Of a DNA stretch of 64,000 nucleotides, positions 17,953-29,248 are shown piece after piece. The DNA is from Micropruina sonneratiae (lineage in GTDB: Bacteria > Actinomycetota > Actinomycetes > Propionibacteriales > Propionibacteriaceae). The notes beneath the pieces are model-generated. The model had not been told where the DNA came from and did not search any database. It saw nothing but the letters and a program-made list of their open reading frames with translations. The stretch lies in assembly GCF_025972045.1 (NCBI RefSeq), contig NZ_JAPDHX010000003.1:372001-436000 (forward strand), written 5' to 3'. A program made the translations under genes and the position numbers. The first letter of the stretch is position 1; each line of letters begins with the position of its first letter.

Positions 17953-18614
17953 GTGTCCTCCTCGGCGAGCGTCAGCCGCAGGGCTCGGGCCAGGACGGGT
18001 CCGAGCCAGCGGGCCTGCTCCTCGGTGATGACGACGCCGAGCATGCTGTCCGCGCCGTCCAGGCGGTTCAACCGCACCACGTCCAGGCCGCGCAGGTCAA
18101 GGTGTTCACCCTTGCGGTGGCGCAGATCGAGATCCTCGACCAGGCACTCCGCCAGCGCGGTGCGGGTGCTGGTCGCGCCCACCAGGTCGAGGGTGCCGAT
18201 GCGGCAGCCGGTGAGCACCACGTCGGCCAGGGAGGCCTCGCGCAGGTTGAGGTAGCCGATCCGGACACCCCGCAGGACGACGTTGCGCCAGGTTGCCCCG
18301 GAGCAGTCCAGCACGCCGATCGATCCGCCCTCCACGGTGACACCCCGCCAGGACGAGCGGGCCGCGTCCAGCGTCACGGTGACCGGGGCGGCGAGCTCCA
18401 CCTCGGCCAGCCGCAACCGCCGCGCCGCCAGCCGCTCGGGCGGGAGCCGGGCCAACCGCGAGTCGACGATCTCGGCACCGACGACGGACGCGTCGTCGTC
18501 CACCCAGGACAGCGACGCCTCGCTGAAGGCGCCCTCGTCGGCCTCGCTCGGAGCCTCCTGCCCGGTCAGCGGCGGCAGCTGCGGAGGCGCCACCCGGGGT
18601 GCGTCGATGCTCAT
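17949..18614 (-). CDS. Pentapeptide repeat-containing protein
   Basis: The 221-residue product has a central region (about residues 75-185) of five-residue steps with Leu or Val at the inward position, for example LDCSGATWRNVVLRGVRIGY, LNLREASLADVVLTG and CRIGTLDLVGATSTRTALAE. This is the pattern of right-handed quadrilateral beta-helices. The N-terminal 60 residues are acidic and the C-terminus is helical (EEQARWLGPVLARALRLTL). Some relatives mimic DNA and bind gyrase, but most have no assigned role. The start is the ATG at 18614; the stop overlaps the HAD gene. Confidence 0.75.
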   Translation of the reverse strand: MSIDAPRVAPPQLPPLTGQEAPSEADEGAFSEASLSWVDDDASVVGAEIVDSRLARLPPERLAARRLRLAEVELAAPVTVTLDAARSSWRGVTVEGGSIGVLDCSGATWRNVVLRGVRIGYLNLREASLADVVLTGCRIGTLDLVGATSTRTALAECLVEDLDLRHRKGEHLDLRGLDVVRLNRLDGADSMLGVVITEEQARWLGPVLARALRLTLAEEDT

Positions 18615-18690
18615 CGGCGTGCGGTGCCCGCGACACCACGACAGCCCGGCCTTCGCTGGATCGCCCGGCGTCCACAGGCCGGGTTGCGGG

Positions 18691-20727
<2,037 letters not shown>

Positions 20728-20827
20728 CGACCCTCCATGCGGTCTGCGCCGGTGTGTGACGCCAGCATGGCAGAACTTGCCCCCGGTCGGACGCGGTGGT
20801 TGGGCCGTGGCCGGCTGCCCGCGGCGC

Positions 20828-20847
20828 CCCCACCCCGCCCGGTGGGG
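20828..20847 (-). terminator. Hairpin downstream of the metzincin-like gene
   Basis: CCCCACC at 20828-20834 pairs with GGTGGGG at 20841-20847 around a 6-base loop, within the 197-base gap between the metzincin-like gene and nadE. Nothing else is recognised in that gap. Confidence 0.4.
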
Positions 20848-20924
20848 AGCGCGAGCCGCGGCAGCGCCCTCATGCCCCGGAAGGCGGCCGGTGCGGGCCG
20901 CCGCGGGGATCCCGCCGGCCCGGG

Positions 20925-22904
20925 CTAGCGCGGATCCAGCCGCTGGCGACCCAGCTTCTTGAGTTGCAGCACCTGCTGCCCGACAGGGAGCTCCTCCGCC
21001 GCAAGCCGCAGCTTCGGCACCTGGTCGAACCATTCCCGGAGCCGCGCCACCTCGGCCAGCCCCCAGTCCGGGCCGCGCACGACCTCCGAGACCCGCACGG
21101 TGCCCTCGAAGATCTCGGGCTCGATCTCGTACAGCCGCCTGAACATCCCCGTCATCGCGTTCTGGCAGGCCGCCCGCGCCTGTTGCAGGTCCACCCCGAA
21201 GACCAGTCGCCGGGTCTCGACCTCGACCAGTCCCCGGGCCGACGCGCGGTGGACGGCGTCGCCCGGTTCGCGGACGAACACCTCCACCGGGATCCGCACC
21301 CGGCCCTGACCGTCCCGCATGACGTAACTGCGCGGCGGCGCGAGGTCCAGGCTCAGGCCGTTCCACGCCGTGGAGGCGCGCACCGTGATCCGCTGGCGTT
21401 CGCGGGTGGATCGGCCGGGCCCGGTCGGCACGTCCACGTCGACCTCGATGGTGTGGGCCAGGTTCGCCTCGGCCGTTGCGGCCTGGCCCTTCCAGCCGCC
21501 GACCTGCACCCCCGCGACCCGCCAGGCGAACTCGGGTGCCTCGAAGCCCGTGGCGTGCGCCTGCCAGCCGACCCGGCGATCCTCGTCCTGCCAGAAGCCC
21601 TCGAAGGACGAGACCACACACCGTTCGGTGGTGCCGCCGACGTCGTAGCGACCCGCGCCGACCCGCGGATATGCGGAGGTGACGGTGTTCTCGGTCACCA
21701 TCAGGCGCGCCGACGGCCGGCCGGGGAATCGCTGGACCGAGAACCCGGCGGTGCCGGCGACCGGGTCGTACGACGTCAGGGTGAACCGTGCCGACCCCGC
21801 GTCGACGTCGAGCGACTGACGCGCCCCCAGCGGCACCGGCACCGTCCCCTGGAAGATCGGCCGATTGTGCCGCCAGGCGCTGCCGTCGCGGATCTGCTGG
21901 TCGGTGGCGTCGAGGTCGAGCACTGCCGCCACGTGGTGGACGACCAGGCCGGCCGCCTCGTGGGTGTCCACGTCACCGGCGGCCAGGCCCAGCCCGGCGT
22001 CCCAGTCGAAGCCCGCGGACGAACCCGGTCGGCGCAACTCCACGACCAGCCAGCCCGGCTCGATCCTGAATGCGATCGCCCGAGGCAGGCCGGCGGGACC
22101 GTCGAAGGCGGCGATCGAGTGGTGCCCGTCGAGTTCGTCGGCGAGCGTGATCCAGTCTGGCATCAGACCCGGGACGGGAATCCACCCGGCGAGCCGCAGA
22201 CGCTCGAGGATCAGGCCGAGCCTGCTGGCGTTGGACAGCCGCGGGCCGCCCTCGTCCCACAGCGCGGCCAGCGGAGACGGCGCGGGCGCGGTGACCCACG
22301 CCGGGACGCGCCGGGTGACCGAGCGGCGCGCGCCGCCCATGATGCAGTGCGGCGAGCCGTACTCCGACTCCGGTCGACCCTGCGGGTCGGTGCTGGTCAG
22401 GCCGAAGGGGTGCGGGTATCCGAGGGTGTGACCGATCTCGTGACAGATCGTGAAGTGCGAGGAGTGGGTGCTGACGTGGCAGATCGTGACGCTGCAGCCG
22501 GGCACGATCTCGACGGGCGTCGAGCTGGCGAAGTCACGGTGCGCGGGCAGCGCCGCCCAGACCAGGACAGTGTCGACGCCGGCCGGGATCGACGAGCCGA
22601 TCGCCAGCAGCGCCTTGCGGACGACCTGGGCGAGGGCCGGCGTCCGGTTGCCCTGGACCTGGTCGCGCACCACGGTCCAGTCCGGATCGGCGGCCGGGAG
22701 GATTGCCCGTGGACGGACGGTCCCGCGGATGCGGATCGCGCCGCCGGTGGTGTCCGACCAGAAGTCGGCGACGGTGCTGCGTTCCCCTGCAGGGACTGCC
22801 GGGTCACTGGGGTTGAACAGGCGTTGCAGGACGGCGTCCGGCCAGGAGCCCGACCCGTCATCAACGGGCAGGACGAGCACATGGTGATCGATCACCTCAG
22901 TCAT
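20925..22904 (-). CDS. Metzincin-type zinc metalloprotease-like protein
   Basis: The 659-residue product carries HEIGHTLGYPH at residues 155-165, which fits the extended metzincin zinc motif HExxHxxGxxH, and a likely Met-turn in HCIMGGARR around residue 189. The upstream sequence has catalytic-domain-like strands and paired cysteines near 137-154. Residues 250-660 appear as beta-rich modules without a recognised family, ending with a basic segment. There is no signal peptide, which is unusual for a metzincin. The ATG at 22904 is preferred over a GTG three codons earlier because a GGGG stretch precedes it. The family-level call rests on the motif; substrate and location are unknown. Confidence 0.6.
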   Translation of the reverse strand: MTEVIDHHVLVLPVDDGSGSWPDAVLQRLFNPSDPAVPAGERSTVADFWSDTTGGAIRIRGTVRPRAILPAADPDWTVVRDQVQGNRTPALAQVVRKALLAIGSSIPAGVDTVLVWAALPAHRDFASSTPVEIVPGCSVTICHVSTHSSHFTICHEIGHTLGYPHPFGLTSTDPQGRPESEYGSPHCIMGGARRSVTRRVPAWVTAPAPSPLAALWDEGGPRLSNASRLGLILERLRLAGWIPVPGLMPDWITLADELDGHHSIAAFDGPAGLPRAIAFRIEPGWLVVELRRPGSSAGFDWDAGLGLAAGDVDTHEAAGLVVHHVAAVLDLDATDQQIRDGSAWRHNRPIFQGTVPVPLGARQSLDVDAGSARFTLTSYDPVAGTAGFSVQRFPGRPSARLMVTENTVTSAYPRVGAGRYDVGGTTERCVVSSFEGFWQDEDRRVGWQAHATGFEAPEFAWRVAGVQVGGWKGQAATAEANLAHTIEVDVDVPTGPGRSTRERQRITVRASTAWNGLSLDLAPPRSYVMRDGQGRVRIPVEVFVREPGDAVHRASARGLVEVETRRLVFGVDLQQARAACQNAMTGMFRRLYEIEPEIFEGTVRVSEVVRGPDWGLAEVARLREWFDQVPKLRLAAEELPVGQQVLQLKKLGRQRLDPR

Positions 22905-23012
22905 GCGCCCCACGATGGCGGACGCCCGGGCCGCTGCACATGGGCACTTTCACCCATCCTCGTCCAGCCGGACCCGCTTGATCCGGGCGCTGTTGGGAGG
23001 TCCGCGTAGCCT

Positions 23013-23045
23013 GCCCACCCTCGCGCAACGTGGGGGAGGGTGGGC
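23013..23045 (-). terminator. Terminator hairpin after DUF2207-type gene
   Basis: GCCCACCCTC at 23013-23022 and GAGGGTGGGC at 23036-23045 form a perfect 10 bp stem, three bases beyond the stop of the leftward gene at 23048. Confidence 0.6.
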
Positions 23046-23047
23046 GG

Positions 23048-24331
23048 TCAGTCGCCGCCGAAGCCGCCGAAGTCGCCACCGCCGCCGAAGTCGCCCCAGC
23101 CGCCGCCCTCACCGCCGCCGCCGAAGTCGCTGCCCCAGCTGCTGCCGGAGTCGACGGAGGAGAAGTCGTTGCCACCGAAGTCGCCGAAGCTGCCGCCGGC
23201 GTCGGCGCCCAGGCCGTCGATGGTGCCCGAGTCGAACATGCCCGCGGCGTCGCCGCCGAACGCGTCCCCGAACGAAGCGCCGTCGAACGCGTCACCGAAG
23301 CCGCCGGCGTCCAGACCGCCGGCGTCGAAGCCGTCCATCGCCGAGAACAACGCCAGGCTGAACATCGCATCGTGCACGCCCCAGCCCATCACCCCCAGCC
23401 AGAGCAGATCGAAGTCGTCCTCGTAACCCTCGGCGTGAGCCTTGGCCGCCAGGTCGCCGAACAACTTGACCCAGTGCGAGGCCACCCCGAGCACGATCGC
23501 CCAGGGCAGGTACTTGGAGAAGATGCCGGCCGCCTCCTCGTAGCTGAACTGCTCGATCTCGGCGGTCTCCAGGTACTTCTTGAAGCCGAGCGTCTGGACC
23601 CGCAGCGCGGTGCCCTCGGCGGTGCGGACGGGGCGTTGCGCCGTCCGGGTGCCGATGAGCGCCCCGCCCAGGGCGGCCGCGCCGCCGGCGGCCAGCAGCG
23701 GCATGCTGCCCATACCGAAACCGAGCAGCAGCAGCAGGCCGGCGGCGATCCACACCATTCGGACGGGGTGGATGCCGGTCACGTGCCGGAAGTAGCCGCG
23801 CTCGTAGGACTCGTTGGCCAGCAGGTACTGGTAGTCGTTGAAGGCGAAGTTGCGCTGCCGGGGCAGCTCGGACAGCCGCACCGGCGACCCCGCCATGAAC
23901 AGCGTCCGCAGCAGCTCCTGCTCACCGGGCTCCGGCTCATCGTTGGCGGGCGGTGTGTCGGTGGCCCGCAACTCCCAGTCCTTGCCGCCGCGCGCCTTGG
24001 CGTCCTCGACCACTGTGATGGTCAGGTGGCCGCGCGCCGCCAGGTCGACGATGGTCGCCATCACGTCGCGGTTCTCGGGCTTGCCGTCGACGACGGTGCC
24101 CGCCAGGCCGGGCCGGACGCCTCGTGGCGGGTTGAACGCGACCGCGATCTCTCCGTCGTACTCGTGGCCCTGGGGCACCGGTCCGCGCAGTTCAGGCTGT
24201 TGGCCCGTGGGCGTCAACCCGGGGGTCACCCCGCCGAACATCTCGTCCGCGAACTTGTTCTGCTGGGCCCGCCAGGCCCAGACCAGCAGTGCAGCGACGG
24301 CAACTCCGGCGACGATCCACAGCCCAACCAT
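23048..24331 (-). CDS. DUF2207-type membrane protein lacking the N-terminal extracellular domain
   Basis: The 427-residue product starts with one membrane helix (VGLWIVAGVAVAALLVWAW) and a cytoplasmic region with the GEIAVAFNPPRGVRPGLAGT block and DVMATIVDLAARGHLTI found in DUF2207 proteins. Two further helices lie near 210-245. The segment FKKYLETAEIEQF...AAGIFSKYLPWAIVLG, shown here in part, is also typical. The last 80 residues are Gly/Asp/Phe/Ser-rich and low-complexity, ending GGGDFGGFGGD, as in this family. The large N-terminal DUF2207 domain seen in most relatives is absent, so this is a short form or has lost it. It is divergent from the hydrolase gene at 24384. Confidence 0.7.
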   Translation of the reverse strand: MVGLWIVAGVAVAALLVWAWRAQQNKFADEMFGGVTPGLTPTGQQPELRGPVPQGHEYDGEIAVAFNPPRGVRPGLAGTVVDGKPENRDVMATIVDLAARGHLTITVVEDAKARGGKDWELRATDTPPANDEPEPGEQELLRTLFMAGSPVRLSELPRQRNFAFNDYQYLLANESYERGYFRHVTGIHPVRMVWIAAGLLLLLGFGMGSMPLLAAGGAAALGGALIGTRTAQRPVRTAEGTALRVQTLGFKKYLETAEIEQFSYEEAAGIFSKYLPWAIVLGVASHWVKLFGDLAAKAHAEGYEDDFDLLWLGVMGWGVHDAMFSLALFSAMDGFDAGGLDAGGFGDAFDGASFGDAFGGDAAGMFDSGTIDGLGADAGGSFGDFGGNDFSSVDSGSSWGSDFGGGGEGGGWGDFGGGGDFGGFGGD

Positions 24332-24383
24332 GCCTCCATAGTGGCAGGTGCGTCCCAGCGCCAGCCGGCGACACAATGACTCC

Positions 24384-25031
24384 ATGTCGTCGTTCACGGT
24401 GCCCACCCCGGCAGGGGAGTCGCGGGTCAGTGTCCACCCCGCCGCCGAACCCGCCGCGGTGCTGCTGCTGGGACACGGGGCGGGCGGTGGTATCGACGCG
24501 TTCGACCTGGTCTCGCTCGCCGCCGACCTGCCCGGACGCGGTGTCACCGTCGCGCTGCACGAGCAGCCGTGGAAGGTGGCCGGCAAGCGGATGACCACGC
24601 CGCCCGCCACCCTCGACCAGGGCTGGCTGCCGGTGCTGGACGCCGTGCTCGCCCGCCACCCGGGCCTGCCGCTGTGGGTGGGCGGGCGCTCGGCGGGGGC
24701 ACGCGTCGCCTGCCGGTGCTTCGAGGCGCGGCAGGCGGGCGTGGTGTGCCTGGCGTTCCCGCTGCATCCGCCCGGCAGGTCCGAGCGCTCGCGGATCGCC
24801 GAACTCGCCGGGGTCACCGGCCCGGTGCTGGTGATCCAGGGCGAGTCCGACCCGTTCGGCTCCCCGGACGACGTGCGCGCCGCAGCGCTCGAGGCCGGTG
24901 GCGCCCGGCCGCTGGTCGTCGCGGTGCCGGGCGCGCATTCGTTCGGTCCGCGGACGAAGGCCGCACGCGCCGGGGCGGCGGAGTTGCGGCGCACGATCGT
25001 GGACGCGGTGGCCGGCTTCGTCCTGGGGTGA
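24384..25031 (+). CDS. Alpha/beta-fold hydrolase (dienelactone hydrolase/Tex30-like)
   Basis: The 215-residue product has an LLLGHGAGGG oxyanion segment near residues 28-37, the nucleophile elbow GGRSAGARVA near 104-113, an acidic residue in IQGESDPFGS near 155-164 and a histidine in VPGAHSFG near 185-192. This is the short alpha/beta hydrolase type related to Tex30/KANL3. Similar proteins are predicted hydrolases of unknown substrate. The ATG at 24384 is used; the more upstream start would add sequence overlapping the divergent promoter. The stop lies 34 bases before the convergent end of the CHAT gene. Confidence 0.75.
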   Translation: MSSFTVPTPAGESRVSVHPAAEPAAVLLLGHGAGGGIDAFDLVSLAADLPGRGVTVALHEQPWKVAGKRMTTPPATLDQGWLPVLDAVLARHPGLPLWVGGRSAGARVACRCFEARQAGVVCLAFPLHPPGRSERSRIAELAGVTGPVLVIQGESDPFGSPDDVRAAALEAGGARPLVVAVPGAHSFGPRTKAARAGAAELRRTIVDAVAGFVLG

Positions 25032-25064
25032 GTCGGCGGGGCTCGGCGCCCAGCAGCTGGGTGG

Positions 25065-27488
25065 CTACCAGCCGGCGCCGTAGCACTGGAACGTCGACAG
25101 CAGGTCCGGGTGCTTCCCGGTCGCGGCGGCCAGGGCATCGGCCGGGGGAGCGCCCCGGGCGAGTTCGGCGTGCATGTCCGGCAGGATCGCGGCCGCCACC
25201 TCGTCCGACACCGACGCCGGGGACGCGATCACGCAGCGCGCCCCTGCGTGCAACCAGGCGGTGGTGAGGCCGAGCAGCTCGTCGCCGCGCCGGATCGTCG
25301 TAGCACCCAGCTCGCAGGCCGACAGGATCACCGTCTCGGGCACCTGCGCCAGCTGGTCCAGGTCGTAGCCGAACCAGGGTCCGTCGACCAGCTCGAGGGT
25401 GGAGAACAGGGGGTTCTCCGCGACGTGGTGGCCGTGGGCGGCGAGGTGCAGCAGATCGACCTGGGCCGCCATCGCGCCCACCGCGTCCGCCGTCGCTGCG
25501 GCGCCGGACAGCACTCGCGCGTCCGGCCAGTAGCCGGCAGCCTGCTGCACCTCCTGGCCGGAGCGGGGCAGCCGGGGACCGGCCGCGAACCCCGCGGTGG
25601 CGAACTCGTGCGGACGCGACCGGGCCGCCACCCAGGCCGAGGCGTTGCGCGGAATGGTGACCGCACGACCGGCCAGCGACGGCATCAGCGTCCAGGGCAG
25701 GCCGGAGAAGATCCCCAGCGGATTGATCACCACACGCGGGCCGATCAGTTCACCGCGGGCCGGCGCCAGGATGAGATCGTCGATGGTCGCGAGCCGGTCG
25801 CGCAACGACTCGGTCACTGCGTGGGCGAGACGCGGCGGCAGATCGGACGCCGCGACGTCGAGGTCGGCGGGCAGGCCGGCGAGTCGCTCGCGCAGCACCG
25901 CCGTTGGGCCCAGCCGATGCAGAGTGCCGCGAGCCGGCGACACCACCAATGCGAAGGAGTCGTCGTCCACGCTGAACAGGGCCAGCATGGTCGCTTCGCA
26001 GGCGCCCAGCTCTGCGCGCAACGCCGGCAACGGCACCAGGTCGTGCAGTTCGGCGGCGCCCTCGTCCATCCAGGAGCGCTCCCGGACGCGGCGCACCAGC
26101 ACGTCGCGTTCGTGCAGTTCCGCGTCGCTCAGCTCCTCGTCCAGGCTGAGTGCCCGCAGCCGGCTCAGGTCGGCGGCGATCTCGGGACTGGCCGGAGGGC
26201 GCAGCGGGTTCAGCCGACCGGTCAACGCGCCGGTGCGTTCGATCCACTGGTGGATGACCGCGACCCGTCCGCCGGCCACGGCCAGTCGCAGGCCACGTTC
26301 CAGCAGTGGCTGGGCGTGGCCGGCGGCGGAGGTCTGCAGGTCGAGGCTGCCGAAGGTCGCCTGCCAGGCCGAGAGCTGGTCGAGGGCTTCCCGGACGATC
26401 CGCAGGGCCCGTCCGCGGTGTCCGAGCTCCTCGGCTTCGCGGGCACGCAGGTCGGCGGCGATCAGCCGTAGCGGCAGCGGCGTGTTGGGGGGCAGTCGCA
26501 GCATGCTGGCGCGGCGGCCTGCGCCGGCGAGCACCACCTGCAACAGTTGCGCGTCCCGGCGGATCCCGCGGCGTCGCAGCTGGCTCAGCAGCATCTCGGC
26601 CTGGCCTTCGACGGCCACCCCCCGGCTCAGGTCACAGGCGGCCTTGATCGCCCGTGACCGCAGCGCCTGGTGCGGCGCCCCCGCAGTCTCGAAACGGCGC
26701 GCCGCCCGTGCCGCGACTCTGGCCGCCTCCTTCGGTTGGTCCCAGGCGAGCAACTGCGCCAGCGTCAGCTCGGCGTCCGCCTGCCGCAACCGGATGCGGC
26801 GGGAACCGAAGCTTGCCGCGGCCCTGCGCAGCAGCCGCTCGGCCTCGTCGGCGAGGCCCGCCGACACCAGCGCCTCGGCGCGATCCTGGTCAAGGGTCGG
26901 CACGATGGCGGGCGCCTGCACCCGCAGCACCTCGTAGGCGTCGGTGAGCAGCCGCAGCGAGCGGACGAGGTCGCCGCCGAGCATGTGGGCGTAGCCCAGA
27001 TTGTGCGTGGCCTTCGCCTTGCCGTCGGTGCGACCCACCCGCTCGAACTGCTCGATCGCCATGGTGTAGTCCGCGATCGCTTCGGCCAATTCTCCGCGAT
27101 CGAGGAAGATGTTGCCCCGGTTCACGCCGATCCGCGCCAGCTCCTCGGGGTCGTTGGCGACCAGGGGTTCCGCGGCCGCGTAGTCGGCGAGGGAGCCCCG
27201 GCCGTCGCCGAGCCGATTGCGCACCAGCCCCCGCTGCGAGAGCAGTTTGCCCCTCTCCAGCGGGCTCAACCCGTCGCTGCCGGCGATCGCCGCGTCGAGC
27301 AGTTCGCGGCCCCGGACGGCGTTGCCGAGCTCAGTCTCGGCGTAGCTGAGACCCCGCTGCAGGGCGGCGACCAGCGACGCGTCGGTGGTTCGCTCGAGAC
27401 CGCGCAGGAAATCCCGCCGCGCGGCCCGATAGCTGCCGCGGCCGTTGTTCTCCACGGCGCGGGCGTGCAGTTGGGCGGCGGTCAGCAC
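25065..27488 (-). CDS. TPR-CHAT domain protein (caspase-like protease)
   Basis: The 807-residue product is the last gene of a four-gene leftward operon. Residues 1 to about 330 are helical repeats of TPR type, for example LGYAHMLGGDLVRSLRLLTDAYEV split over two helices. The C-terminal 300 residues form a CHAT domain of the caspase-HetF branch: catalytic His685 in LLHLAAHGHH and Cys725 in VILSACELG. CHAT proteases cut specific partner proteins and often act in defence or programmed death, for example Craspase. The GTG at 27488 follows a GAGG stretch. No signal peptide or membrane helix is present. Its gap to the upstream S8 protease gene is 23 bases. Enzymatic activity is inferred from the dyad. 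Confidence 0.85.
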   Translation of the reverse strand: MLTAAQLHARAVENNGRGSYRAARRDFLRGLERTTDASLVAALQRGLSYAETELGNAVRGRELLDAAIAGSDGLSPLERGKLLSQRGLVRNRLGDGRGSLADYAAAEPLVANDPEELARIGVNRGNIFLDRGELAEAIADYTMAIEQFERVGRTDGKAKATHNLGYAHMLGGDLVRSLRLLTDAYEVLRVQAPAIVPTLDQDRAEALVSAGLADEAERLLRRAAASFGSRRIRLRQADAELTLAQLLAWDQPKEAARVAARAARRFETAGAPHQALRSRAIKAACDLSRGVAVEGQAEMLLSQLRRRGIRRDAQLLQVVLAGAGRRASMLRLPPNTPLPLRLIAADLRAREAEELGHRGRALRIVREALDQLSAWQATFGSLDLQTSAAGHAQPLLERGLRLAVAGGRVAVIHQWIERTGALTGRLNPLRPPASPEIAADLSRLRALSLDEELSDAELHERDVLVRRVRERSWMDEGAAELHDLVPLPALRAELGACEATMLALFSVDDDSFALVVSPARGTLHRLGPTAVLRERLAGLPADLDVAASDLPPRLAHAVTESLRDRLATIDDLILAPARGELIGPRVVINPLGIFSGLPWTLMPSLAGRAVTIPRNASAWVAARSRPHEFATAGFAAGPRLPRSGQEVQQAAGYWPDARVLSGAAATADAVGAMAAQVDLLHLAAHGHHVAENPLFSTLELVDGPWFGYDLDQLAQVPETVILSACELGATTIRRGDELLGLTTAWLHAGARCVIASPASVSDEVAAAILPDMHAELARGAPPADALAAATGKHPDLLSTFQCYGAGW

Positions 27489-27511
27489 GACCTCATCGTG
27501 GCATGAGGCCG

Positions 27512-29227
27512 TCAGGGCTGCAGGACACTCAGCTCGGTGTGCACCTCCAACGCCGTCCAGCCACGCTCAACCGCCGTCGCGCGGGCGGCGTCCTCGTCGG
27601 ACGGCATCGTCGCGAGCAGTTCCTGAGCCAATCTGCCCGCCAGCAGCGGGGCCGCGAACGACGTCCCGTTCCAGGTGCCGAAGCCGGGGGCGAAGTTGTC
27701 GGGGTCGAATCCCTCGCGCGTCCGCCCCTCGTAGCGCACGCGGGCGACGGGCAGATAGCCGCCGTTCCAGCGCGGCAGGGTGCTGATCAGCGCGACACCG
27801 GGCGCCCACGCGCGCACCCAGGGACCGGTATTAGAGAACAGGGCGTCGGTGCCGTTGGGGTTGAGCGCGCCGACGCTCACCAGGGGCAGGGCGTCCTTGC
27901 GGACCGGGAGCGAGATGGGCGGGCTGGGGTCGGTCCGCCAGGGAGCGAGGGCGGCGGGGAACTGGGGCCTCGCGGTGGCGTCGTTGCCGGCCGAGCACAC
28001 GACGATGACGCCCATCGCGCCCAGGGCACCCAGCAGCAGGCGGGCGGTCTCGACGGCTTCGGTGTCCTCGGCCGTCTCGTGGTAGAAGCCCATCGACAGC
28101 GACAGGACGTCGATCCGGTGGCCCTTCGGGTCACCGTTGCGGTATGCCTGCACGAGCTTCACCACCTGCGACAGCGCGCGCTCCCACTCCGACTCCGACA
28201 CCGGCCCTTCGGAGTCGACCAGCCGCCAACTCAGGATGTCGGCGTCCGGGCAGGCCTGGTGGACCAGCCCGGCGATGAACGTGCCGTGGCCGGAGTTGGT
28301 GTCCAGGGCGCCGTCGAGCGGCCCGGCCAGGTCGCCATGCTCTTCGGAGTCGGTGGCCGGGTCGGTGTGACCGATCTGCCCGTCCATCTCGACCGTCTCG
28401 TCCACGATCCCGTTGAGCCAGGGGTGGCTGGTGTCGCAGCCGGAGTCGAGGATGGCAACGACCGGGCGCAGCGAGCCGAGGCGCTCGTCGGGGCACCGAA
28501 AGGGACGGGGACCCACGTAGTTGACGGGGCTCTTGCCCACGTTGCGGTACGGGTTGGGGTCGTGGACGGGATTGGGGTCGTGCACCGGGCTCCGGTTGGG
28601 GTCGTGCACCGGGTTGGGGTCGTGGACCGGGTTCGGATCGTGCACCGGGTTGGGGTCGTGGACCGGGTTCGGATCGTGCACGGGGTTCGGATCGTGCACG
28701 GGGTTCGGTAGCGGATCGCCCGTGGCGAACACGGCGTGATCGAGCCCCACCCCGCGGACGCCGTCGCGGTCGACCGCGCGCGCCAGCTGCAGCAGGATCC
28801 ACGCGTCCGGCGCAGACGCTGCGGTGCCCTCGGCGACCTCGATCACCAGCCTGGCCCGGCCGAGGGTGATCTCCGCGCCGGGCTCGCGCGGGTCGGGAAT
28901 GGTGACCTCCCAGGCCGGGAAGTCCTCGTCGGGGACGACCACCCAGCCCTTGCCCTCGCCGACCCGGTTCAGCAGCTCGCGCACCGCCTCCAGCCTGGCC
29001 GTCGGCACCAGCAGGCGGTCGCTCACGTAGACGGTGGCTCGCGGGGTGACGCCCCGGATCTTCATCGCCGTCGATGGGTCCAGGACGCGACCGCCGAGCA
29101 GGTCGATGAGGTCCCGCGGGGGTGCTTCGGGGTCGCGGTCCAGCGGGTCGCGAGCCGGTTTGCGGACCGGTCGCGTGACCGGCGTCTCCTGCTGCTGGTT
29201 CTCGTCGGGGGTGGTGGTGTCGTCCAC
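27512..29227 (-). CDS. S8 family (subtilisin-like) serine protease with PVHDPN repeat linker
   Basis: The 571-residue product contains the complete subtilase triad: Asp261 in VVAILDSGCDTSHPW, His314 in NSGHGTFIAGLV and Ser523 in NGTSFAAPLLAG, with the oxyanion Asn415 in CSAGND. Residues 1-170 form a separate N-terminal region with no signal peptide. Residues 176-226 hold eight copies of PVHDPN (six in a row, then RS, then two), a linker between the N-terminal and catalytic parts. Lack of a secretion signal suggests an intracellular protease. The GTG at 29227 is preceded by AAGGA. It lies between the small protein and the CHAT protease in one operon, which suggests that the two proteases act in series. 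Confidence 0.85.
   Translation of the reverse strand: MDDTTTPDENQQQETPVTRPVRKPARDPLDRDPEAPPRDLIDLLGGRVLDPSTAMKIRGVTPRATVYVSDRLLVPTARLEAVRELLNRVGEGKGWVVVPDEDFPAWEVTIPDPREPGAEITLGRARLVIEVAEGTAASAPDAWILLQLARAVDRDGVRGVGLDHAVFATGDPLPNPVHDPNPVHDPNPVHDPNPVHDPNPVHDPNPVHDPNRSPVHDPNPVHDPNPYRNVGKSPVNYVGPRPFRCPDERLGSLRPVVAILDSGCDTSHPWLNGIVDETVEMDGQIGHTDPATDSEEHGDLAGPLDGALDTNSGHGTFIAGLVHQACPDADILSWRLVDSEGPVSESEWERALSQVVKLVQAYRNGDPKGHRIDVLSLSMGFYHETAEDTEAVETARLLLGALGAMGVIVVCSAGNDATARPQFPAALAPWRTDPSPPISLPVRKDALPLVSVGALNPNGTDALFSNTGPWVRAWAPGVALISTLPRWNGGYLPVARVRYEGRTREGFDPDNFAPGFGTWNGTSFAAPLLAGRLAQELLATMPSDEDAARATAVERGWTALEVHTELSVLQP
28550..28702 (-). repeat. Eight tandem 18 bp units encoding PVHDPN
   Basis: Within the S8 protease gene the coding strand repeats an 18-base unit eight times, with a 6-base RS insertion between copies six and seven. 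Units differ mainly at third codon positions (GTC/GTG and GAT/GAC forms alternate), so the copies are old enough to have drifted while the protein repeat stayed exact. Such arrays change length by slippage. Confidence 0.9.
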
Positions 29228-29248
29228 GATCGGTCCTTGCGGTAGGGG

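Noticed and set aside
28550-28702. Possible CRISPR-like array
   Set aside because: The units are 18 bases, directly adjacent without spacers and in frame, coding for PVHDPN inside a protease.
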